Source: Orobanche coerulescens
Taxonomy: Eukaryota; Streptophyta; Magnoliopsida; Lamiales; Orobanchaceae
Reading direction: 5' to 3'
Length of the DNA: 64,000 bases
Assembly: GCA_033398695.1 (NCBI GenBank)
Contig: CM065802.1
Location: forward strand, 206,913,096 to 206,977,095
The position numbers and the translations under genes are program-made. Below, piece by piece: positions 55,921-64,000 of the stretch (positions within the stretch are counted from its first letter, which is position 1; the number at the start of each line of letters is the position of its first letter). Under the pieces are notes generated by a model. It was not told the DNA's origin. It ran no database searches and was given only the letters and a program-made list of their open reading frames with translations.

Positions 55921-58102
55921 AACAACTCGGGGCACCTAGAACGCATTCTATCCTCGATTTCCCAAGTTGCCTCCTCGACACCATGCCTCGACCACTGCAT
56001 CTTGACCAAAGGAATGGTCTTATGCCTCAATCGCTTCTCACGGTGCTCCAAATCTTCAAGGGACACTCCTCGAAGGTAATATCCTCAGTGATATCGAGCT
56101 CACCATAGTCGATGACATGACTAAGATCCAGAACATATTTCCTCGACTGGGAAACATGGAAAATGCTATGGACGTGACTCAAAGCTGGAGGCAACGCCAA
56201 ACGATATGCCAACTCACCGACCCTTTCAAGAATCTCAAAGGGCCCAATAAATCTCGGACTCAACTTTTCCTTCTTCCCGAAGCAGAAAATTTTCCTTGTT
56301 GGTGACACTTTTAGCAAAACATGGTCTCCGACCTAGAATCCCCAAGGTCGAACACGAACGTCAGCATAGGATTTCTGTCAACTCCGAGCAGTCAACATCC
56401 TTTCCCGAATCAATTCCACCTTCTTCCTTGTCTCCAAGGCGATATCTGGTTGGTCCCGACCAAATCGGATGCCTCGTTCTAACAAATCGGCGACCGACAT
56501 CGCCACCCATGAAGCGCCTCATACGGTGCCATCTGAATCGACGCGTGCCAACTATTGTTGTACGTGAACTCGATCAACGACAAATGCTCCTCCCAATCAC
56601 TGCTCTACTCGAGAGCACAAGCATGCAACATATACTCAAATGTATGGATAGTACGCTCCGACTGCCCATCCGTCTGAGGCTGAAAAGAAGTACTCAGACG
56701 CAACCGAGTACCTAATGCCTTATGTACCGCCTGCCAAAAATGCGATACAAAACGGCCATCACGATCCGAAATAATAGACTTCGGAGTACCGTGAAGCCTA
56801 ACAATCTACGCAATAAATACACGAGCTAGATTTTCCGGACCCCAAGTATCCTTGATGCCCAGAAAGTACGCCGACTTGGTCAGACGATCCACAATCACCC
56901 AAACCATATTCATACCCTTCGATCTCGGCAAGCTCGGGATGAAGTCCATTGAAATATCTTCTCATTTCCATTCCGGAACAGGAAGCGATTGCAACAACCC
57001 GGCTGGTCGCTGATGCTCAATTTTGACATGCTCACAAGTCAAATATCTCGCTACAAATTATGCGACCTCCTCCTTCATATCATTCCACAAAAAGTTCCTC
57101 CTTAGGTCCTTATACATCTTACTCGAACCAGGATGAACCGAATAAGGCATAGCATGGGCCTCACGCAAAATACTCTGCCTCAATTCCAAGTCATTCGGTA
57201 CACAAAGCCGACTCTGGAATCTCAACACACCATCCTCGTGAATCACAAATCCAGGAGACTTCCCTTTAATAACATTTTCTCGGATTGAGTAATCATCGGA
57301 TCCTCCAACTGCTTCAGTTTAATTTCATCGATCAGCGACGACGAAATCTCCAAAGCACAAAGTTGCCCAAAAGCTCCTGGCAACAAAATCTCAACACCCA
57401 ACTCGATCAAATCACGCTGAAGCTCAGATTGAGATGTAACTATCTCAAGCGTCCGCAACTTAACCGGTTTTCGACTCAAGGCATCTGCCACGACGTTCAC
57501 CTTGCCTAAAGGATTTTGAGGTCATAATCCTTAACAACTCCAACCACCTCATCTGCCTCATATTCAACTCCCACTGAGTAAATATGTACTTCAGACTTTT
57601 ATGATCGGTAAAAATCTGACATGCAGAGCCAAAAAGATAGTGACGCCAAATCTTCAGCGCTAAAACAACTGACGGTAACTCTAGAGCGTGAGTAGGGTAG
57701 TTGAGCTCATATGGCCTCAATTGTGTCGAAGCATAAGCAACGATCTTGTCGTGCTGAATCAGCACACACCCAAGACCCTGACCTGAAGCATCGCTATAAA
57801 CAGCAAAACCCTCGTTGCCACATGGCAACGCTAGAATCGGGGCTGAAGTCAAACGCCTCTTCAACTCCTCAAAACTCGACTGTCTTTCGTCATTCCATAT
57901 TAACTTCTCAGATTTCTGAAGCAACTGTGTAAGTGGCGGAGTCAGTTTCGAGAACCCCTCGACGAACCTATGATAGCAGCCAGCCAAACCCAAGAAACTA
58001 TGGACCTCCTTCACATTCTTAGGCGGTGCCCAATCCAGCACTGCCTCAATCTTCTGTGGATCCACAAGGACCCCCTCGGCTGAAATCACGTGACCCAGAA
58101 AC
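55921..58102 (-). pseudogene. pol: T5 pol fragment: RT end, RNase H, integrase, chromodomain
   Basis: From 58102 leftward: the RT C terminus ([32 protein letters not shown]), then RNase H with [13 protein letters not shown], a Glu in [14 protein letters not shown] and [11 protein letters not shown]. After a frameshift near 57510 it continues [11 protein letters not shown]. The integrase zinc domain follows (about 57246-57000). The DDE core is readable with stops: VDRLTKSAYF, SDRDGRF (near 56765) and QTDGQSERT (near 56655). The GPF/Y module reads LSPRFIGPFEILERVGELAY (from about 56260). A chromodomain ends the protein (KTIPLVKMQWSRHGVEEATW, about 55940-56035). The chromodomain and domain order define a Tekay-type chromovirus; such domains are thought to steer integration to heterochromatin. 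Confidence 0.85.
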
Positions 58103-59952
58103 TGTTGGGATTCCACAGAAAATAAATGCAGTGGAAGAATAAACGGAATCCCTAAGAGGATCGATCAAGTAACGTATATACGAAAAGAAAAATACGAAGA
58201 TCAAGGAATCAAAGTCCCATACCTATGATGTCTCTGAAAAACCTTCGTATGATGATGATGATGATGATGATGATGAAGAGCCCTTCGTTCCAAGCACCTA
58301 AAGCAAGGTGCCTCTACTTCACAAGCCGGAACTTGACGGAAAAATCAGCAAACTTCCTTTCTCTAAGAATGCGGCTAGGGAAGCTTGTAGAAATTTTTTT
58401 CTCTCGATATTTTCTACTAATAACTTGTCTCTAAGATCAAGTATATGCTGTAGAAAATTTTTCTCACTCTTGAAGCTCTCCAAAAAAACGAAATGAAACA
58501 CTTGGGGAAGGAAAAAGGAGACTTTATGATTGAAAAGACTTTGTTTTCACAATCACTCAAGCCTCACATGTAGAAGATGCTTTTAAAAGCATCTCTACAC
58601 CTCACATGACCCCATAAGTGTATAATATAATGAGAGAGAGACAAAGTAGAGATGAGGGGGGGCCTTATAGGGAATCTTCCAAGAAAAGGGTCGAGTTAAT
58701 TCGGCTCGTGTATTGGACGTTCGTCAAACGAATCCCTCGTGAATCGGATGTCCGTCAAACGAATCCGTTTTATTTCCAATGTGTTTATACTAATTAATTA
58801 ATCCAATTAATTATTTATATCAAACACAAATATACATTTCTCTAAGAAATATAATTTATGAATTAAAGTAATCACCCAGTAACCTACTTACAATTCATAA
58901 GACCGCTATTTGATTTATCCGATAAATCACTAATATCTAATATTATAAGAGAGATTATTAATTTATATTTATCCATCAATGATCCTATTGCGCGACTCCA
59001 TAGGTTCGTCTCAGCCGGCATTGGGAGGAACCAATGAGTGCAGGCAGCACTTAGCCAGCCTAGCGGGCCGCACTGTAAACCGCGACTGAGAACGAATGAA
59101 CGAATCATTCCAGAACCATTATGTCATGAATACTATATACGTATAGACCCTTCATCAGATGTCTCGGTCAAGTCTTCGGGTCACGGGAAAGTCAAACCCT
59201 AATGTTGACTAAACTCTATACATGTGTTAATGCAAATCAAGACCGACTGATTAATAGTGTATCTAATACGACTATATCAGAATGCTTTGGCCAAAGACTT
59301 ATGATCTTATTTGACATTAACCGTATAAGACATTCGCCTGCTCACTAACAGGAGATAGAATCCGTTCTTGGCGTACAGCAAAGACTGCTACCTGCCTGTA
59401 TAGTCCGCACTTCGAGGTCGACTCATCAATTAAGCAAATGAGTCTAACTACTCTAATGACAAACTAAACGTCACAGGCACATCTTCTACTGAACCCTCAA
59501 GTCAAAGGTCTGCGTATACTATCACAACCTTTAGATTCGTCATCGACTCTCCGAGAGTGAATACCGTGTGACTGAATCGAGTATGAGTCGTGTTCGAGTA
59601 TACTGGTCCCACCAATATACTTATAACTATGCTATCAAGACGTGCACATGTCCTAGCATCAGTTATACAAGTCTTATTAAAACTTAATGTCCTGTTAAGT
59701 TTTATCGACTTGCGAACTAGTTAAGCATTCGAGCTCTAAACACTTCTAGTGCCTATCTCCTTATCTCCATAAGGAGTAAAATATTCACTCTCAAATGCAA
59801 GGACTATTATTCTATATACCAAATCACAATGCCAGTGATATACAATAATATAGAAATAATAATTGCCTTATTAAATATAATATTCATAATTACAATACAA
59901 TTGCTCTCACTCTCTCATCCTCTGAGTGTCATTCGAGGGCATATTCCTAACA
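58103..59952 (-). repeat. C3 3' LTR (1850 bp)
   Basis: TGTTGGGATTCC (58103) to CCTAACA (59952); on the minus strand it starts TGTTAGGAATATG. A plausible TATA box, CTATAAGG, is near 58665 on the minus strand. A (GAT)n microsatellite lies at 58247-58275. No gene. Confidence 0.85.
58247..58275. repeat. (ATG/GAT)n microsatellite in C3 LTR
   Basis: About nine perfect trinucleotide units. Confidence 0.9.
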
Positions 59953-59967
59953 ATCTCCCACTTGCAC
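59953..59967 (-). promoter_or_regulatory. C3 polypurine tract
   Basis: Minus strand TGCAAGTGGGAGAT immediately before TGTTAGG, the usual layout in this Copia group. Confidence 0.85.
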
Positions 59968-62827
59968 TCAATGCCACAAACTATGGTATCTAATACCCAT
60001 ACTCTCCAGATGCCTCTCTAAGACCTTCTGAGATAGTGGCTTGGTAAGCGGATCAGCAACATTATTTGCTGTGTCTACTCTCTGCAGTGTAACATTCCCA
60101 TCCCGAACCATTTCTCTAACAAAATGATATTTTCTCGCAATATGTTTGGTGTTGTGGTGAGCCCTAGGCTCCTTAGCCTGTGCAACAACTCCATCGTTGT
60201 CACAAAATAGTGTCACGGGCTTCTCTGCGTTAGGAACCACATGAAGTTCCTCAGTGAACTTCTTTATCCAAAAAGCTTCTTTAGCGACCTCGTGGTCACT
60301 GATATTCGGCTTGACATGTAGAGATAGCAGTCGAACTTTGCTTGGCACTTCTCCAAGAAACCGCCCCACCATTCAAAGTAAAGATATACCCTGATGTGGA
60401 GATCTGAGCATCCATGTCCCCCGAAAAATCTGAGTCTGTATAACCTATCACTCTTAGTTCTCCACCGCCGTATGTAAGAACCAAGTCTTTAGTCCTCCTT
60501 AGGTACTTAAGAATGTTCTTTATGAGTCCAATGTTCCCGCCTGGATTTGGTGAAGCCGACTTACTACGCTCACAAAGATAGGCAATGTCCGGTCTAGTGC
60601 AAATCATTGCATACATAAGGCTACCTACTGCCGAAGCATAAGGTACCTTGCTCATTTCCTTTCTATCTTTCTCACTTTGAGGACACATCTCTAAGGAAAG
60701 TTTTGCACCATGTTGCATAGGTAGAAACCCTCTTTTAGAATCTTCCATCCTAAATTGCTTCAGGATCTTTTCTATGTAGAGGGCTTGGGAAAGACCTAAC
60801 ATTCTTTTCGCTCTATCCCGGTAGAGACGAATACCTAGAATATAGGTAGCTTCTCCCAAGTCTTTCATTGAGAACTCTTTAGAAAGCCAAGCTTTCACAG
60901 AACTGAGTATTCCTACGTCGTTTCCTATAAGTAGAATGTCATCTACATATAGTATTAAGAACGCAATTTTGCTCCCACTAACCTTCTTGTAAATACAGGG
61001 CTCTTCTTCGTTTTGGACAAAATCAAACTCTTTGACTGTCTCGTTAAAACGAAGATTCTAACTCCGTGAATCTTGCTTCAGTCCATAAATGGCACGCTGA
61101 AGTTTGCATACTTTATGAATATTGGTTTGAGATATGAATCCCTTAGGCTGTTCCATGTAAATCTCCTCCTCGAGGAATCCATTTAGGAATGCCGTTTTCA
61201 CATCCATTTGCCATATTTCATAATCTAAGTGGGCTGCTATAGCAAGCATCATGCGAATATACTTAATCATAGCTACAGGCGAGAAGGTCTCGAAGTAATC
61301 GATTCCCTCTCTTTAGGAATAACCCTTTGCCACAAGCCTGGCCTTATAGGTATCAACCTTGCCATCTCCATCAGTCTTTCTCTTATAGATCCATTTGTTT
61401 CCAATAGGCACTATGCCTTTAGGACGATCTACTAAAGTCCAGACCTGATTAGCATGCATTGAGTCTATCTCAGCTTCCATAGCTTCTTTCCACTTGGTGG
61501 AGTCAACGTCTACCATCGCTTGGTCGTATGTAGAAGGATCATTCTCTTGACTACTTTCTGTCATCTCATGGACACCCAGTTCCTCTTGATGCAGATAGCC
61601 ATACCTCTCAGGTATTTGAGAAATTCTACTAGACTTGCGAGGTTGTGTTTGTATTTCAGAAGGGTGGGTTCTAATATCTTGCATAGGTGTCTCATTTGGT
61701 GTTTCTTTTATTTCTTCCAAAGAAATATTTCTACCTGCTCCTCCTTCCTGAATAAACTGATCTTCCAGGAAGTGTGCTTGTATAGCAACGATGATCCTAT
61801 GATATTCGTGCATGTAGAATAGATATCCCATGGAATCCCCTGGATATCCTATGAAACGACCTTTCACAGACCTAGTTTCCAATTTCTCTACTTTAGTCTT
61901 CTTGACATAAGCAGGGCATCCCCAAATCCTAATGTGATTAAGACTTGGTTTCCTACCTCTCCACATATCATGGGGAGTCTTAGGAATGGATTTGGAAGGA
62001 CATCTGTTCAAGATATGCACAGCAGTAAGGAGCGCGTAACCCCAAAGATAAATCGGTAGATCAGTATAGTTAAGCATGGAGCGAACCATGTCCAACAAGG
62101 TTCGGTTCCTTCTTTCTGATACACCATTCAATTGTGGAGCAGCTGGAGGAGTGAATTGTGACACTATTCCTAGTTCTTTTAAGAACTCATCAAATTCGGT
62201 ACTCATGTACTCACCACCCCGGTCTGACCGAAGAGTCTTAACACGGTTACCTGTTTGATTTTCAACTAGGGCTTTAAATTCCTTGAATTTATCAAAAGCT
62301 TCATACTTATGTTTCATTAAGTACACGAATCCATACCTGGTATGGTCATCAGTGAATGTAATGAAATACTGAAAGCCATCTCGTGCCACTTCAAAAGGGC
62401 CACAGACGTCGGTATGGATCAATCCAAGCTTTTCAGCAGCTCTTTCAAAAGTCCCTGCGAAGGGTAACTTAGTCATTTTTCCTTGAAGGCAAGATTCACA
62501 AGTTGGATAGGGATCTGGTCCCAATGGACCTATAAGCCCATCTTTCTCCATTTTATGAACCTTGGTCTGACCGATATGACCAAGTCTAAGATGCCACTTA
62601 AGTGCTTGGTTCGTTTCATCCCTACCACGCTTCCTAGTTATAGTGTTCACAGTTGTTTTATTCTTTAAATTTAAATGGTATAAACCATTTAATAATGTAG
62701 CTTGACCAACCAATTTATTTCGAAATAAATACGACAGACCCATCTCCAATAAAGAAGTGAAATCCCTTTCGGTCCATGACCGAATTGATACAATATTCTT
62801 ATGCCTTGGGCAAAACAAGTACATCAT
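59968..62827 (-). pseudogene. pol: C3 pol: integrase, RT, RNase H with two stops and a frameshift
   Basis: One frame runs from 62827 to 60296 with only two stops: TAA at 61313 (KGYS-stop-REG, CAA to TAA) and TAG at 61058 (TGG to TAG). Integrase: HHCC domain (WHLRLGHIG...CESCLQGK), then DDE residues in LIHTDVCGPF, TLRSDRGGEY and NGVSERRNRTL. RT: WKEAMEAEIDSM, MDVKTAFLNGFLEEEIYM, catalytic YVDD near 60937-60948, then GSLMYAMICTRPDIAY. RNase H starts at VIGYTDSDFSGD and, after a frameshift near 60300, ends at 59968 (TLFCDNDGVVAQAK, HIARKYHFVREMV, ADPLTKPL). Few lesions over about 2.9 kb make this a relatively recent insertion, consistent with its position at the top of the nest. Confidence 0.87.
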
Positions 62828-63107
62828 CTAAAGTAAGAATAAAACCGATTCTAAATCCAACATAAGGGATCCGATATCGAAGCCTCGACACTATGCCCAC
62901 TTCCGACGGTGACCATCACCTCCCCGAATCCACTTCCTACTTCGTTCCAGATCCCGATTCATTGTACAAATGTGAGAACTCGCACCGAATCAAGTATCCA
63001 AGAAGTAGAATATACGATTATAGAACAATTTGTTTCTAAAACCGTAGTTACGTACTGAAGGCGCATTAAGGTCAAGCTTTGACAAGTACCTCTTCCAGTG
63101 GCCTAGC
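62828..63107 (-). pseudogene. C3 protease and Gag-tail region, decayed
   Basis: Joins gag to pol. The aspartic protease site is reduced to WILDSV.. at about 62986-63000, and the frame is lost on both sides. The zinc knuckle straddles 63065-63125: a frameshift separates its first Cys, and the last Cys position reads Tyr/Leu (CGELGHWKRYL). Confidence 0.6.
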
Positions 63108-63887
63108 TCACCGCAGATTGAGGCATACATCCGCTTTCTTGGCCCCCTTGCTCTTTTGAACCATTGGGGCCTTGCCCTTTCCCTTGTCGATCTTGGCTAT
63201 TGGACCTAACCGCTTCTTGTTCTTTTTCTTCTTATTCTTGGACTTCCAAGTCCCAGAAGAAATCACAAGTGCAGCTTCCTTTCCCTTTGTCTTCATCTGA
63301 GACTGGGCAGTCGTCAGTTTGTTCATTAGCCCAGCTAAGTTACATGCAATCTCATTGCAGTTGAAGTTCATGACAAATTGTGAAAAAGAATCAGGAAGTG
63401 ACTGCAGGATAAGGTCAGTTTGGAGAGATGCGTGCATCTGAAAATCAAGAGCTTCCAATCTCTCAATCATCGAGATCATCTTGAGGACATGGTCCCCAAC
63501 CCTCTCTCCTTCCATCATCCTGGCGCCGAATAATTGCTTTGATATCTCATATCTAGCAGTTCGACTATGCTCTCCATAGAGCTCAGCCAGGTGCGCTAAG
63601 ATGGCTCGTGAAGACATCATCTTTTCATGGGCACGTTGAAGCTCATTGGTCATTGAGCCTAACATGTACCCTCGCACTCTTATGTCGTCTTTTACCCATT
63701 TCTCATGGGCATCGACATCTTCCTGATTGGCTCGGGTTCTTGCAGGAGCCGCTGGGATGTCCGCCTCCAAGACGTATCCCAACATTTCCATAGTTAGGAC
63801 AATCCTCAAGTTCCGAAGCCAGTCCACATAGTTCGGACCAGTCAGGACGTTCTTTTCAAGTAGTATAGCGAGTGGGTTCATTGTCAT
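63108..63887 (-). pseudogene. gag: C3 gag, open for 259 aa then frameshifted
   Basis: Start at 63887 (MTMNPLAILLEKNVLTGPNY). The Copia Gag N-terminal domain has YVDWLRNLRIVLTMEMLGYV, and the UBN2-type core has KQLFGARMMEGERVGDHVLK and LILQSLPDSFSQFVMNFNC. A Lys-rich basic segment follows (SKNKKKKNKKRLG). The frame ends early inside the zinc-knuckle region because of a frameshift near 63110; a full Gag would run on into protease. 5' leader sequence occupies 63888-64000 with no gene or primer site seen. Confidence 0.82.
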
Positions 63888-64000
63888 ATTGAGAGTTATG
63901 TTAACTGCAGAGAATAATTTGAGATTCGTTAGTGTTTGTTTAATTATGATCCGAGTAAAGAATTTAAGGACTTTCTTTATTCATAACTCGGCTCCCACTA

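Larger units (their letters stand above)
53509..58102 (-). mobile_element. T5: minus-strand Tekay chromovirus, 3' half
   Basis: 3' LTR (about 53509-55875), polypurine tract, then chromodomain, integrase, RNase H and the end of RT reading rightwards. Broken at 58102 by C3; RT, protease, gag and the 5' LTR must lie beyond the window. It is the only Ty3 element here with pol enzymes. Confidence 0.85.
58103..64000 (-). mobile_element. C3: minus-strand Copia (Angela-like), nearly complete
   Basis: 3' LTR 58103-59952, polypurine tract, then RNase H, RT, integrase, protease remnant and gag reading rightwards; the 5' LTR is outside the window. It is inserted in the T5 RT gene; the 5 bp before it are GAAAC. 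LTR length of about 1.85 kb and protein wording suggest the Angela/Tork group. This is the most complete coding element in the window. Confidence 0.85.

Noticed and set aside
1..64000. A host protein-coding gene or RNA gene
   Set aside because: Every convincing protein motif found belongs to Gag, protease, integrase, RT, RNase H or chromodomain; no tRNA- or rRNA-like sequence was recognised by eye.

Overview
The window is plant nuclear DNA made almost entirely of LTR retrotransposons nested inside one another. I found no host gene, rRNA, tRNA or bacterial feature. Evidence for a flowering-plant genome: initiator-Met and Asp tRNA primer-binding sites, plant lineages of Ty3 elements (Tekay-type chromovirus, Athila-type) and Copia elements (Ivana/Oryco-like, SIRE-like, Angela-like), a Tourist-like MITE, and heavy C-to-T decay of the kind seen in methylated plant repeats. 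The species cannot be named from this sequence. T, C and A below are my labels.

Left third (1-23000): T1 (1-9031, minus) is a tandem array of 4.3-kb LTRs separated by a 392-bp interior that codes for nothing. It is inserted at the TATA box of an LTR of T2 (9032-23000, plus), which is itself a tandem LTR-interior-LTR-interior-LTR array. Each T2 interior carries only a gag gene: the second copy is intact (18613-19635) and the first is broken (12670-13679). T2 interrupts the integrase of a minus-strand Copia element, C1 (23001-about 25735).

Middle (26819-35110): A1, an Athila-type element with a CATTC target-site duplication. It has gag-protease but no reverse transcriptase or integrase, and a Tourist-like MITE full of GGT/GGC repeats sits in its 3' LTR. 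After a short unassigned stretch comes a plus-strand Ivana/Oryco-like Copia, C4 (about 35785-38095), cut in its reverse transcriptase by C2.

Right (38096-64000): C2 is a minus-strand SIRE-like Copia with only gag. Its 3' LTR is split by T3 (38712-50590, duplication CGCTA), a Tekay-like gag-only element that contains a solo LTR, T3b (44774-47805, duplication CCTGT). The 5' LTR of C2 is cut by T5, a minus-strand Tekay chromovirus with RT, RNase H, integrase and chromodomain (53509-58102). T5 is cut by C3, a nearly full-length minus-strand Copia (58103 to beyond the window).

How the parts may work together: T1, T2, T3, A1 and C2 lack pol and could only move using enzymes from relatives such as T5- or C3-type elements. 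The strongest unexplained signal is in the LTR promoters. Five LTR families, four Ty3-type and one Copia, carry a dense array of short palindromes just upstream of the TATA box. The same palindrome, TAGCGYRCGCTA, is used by two Ty3 families and one Copia family. Many differences between repeat copies fall on CAG/CTG triplets, so some apparent gene breaks may be sequencing artefacts at CHG-methylated sites.
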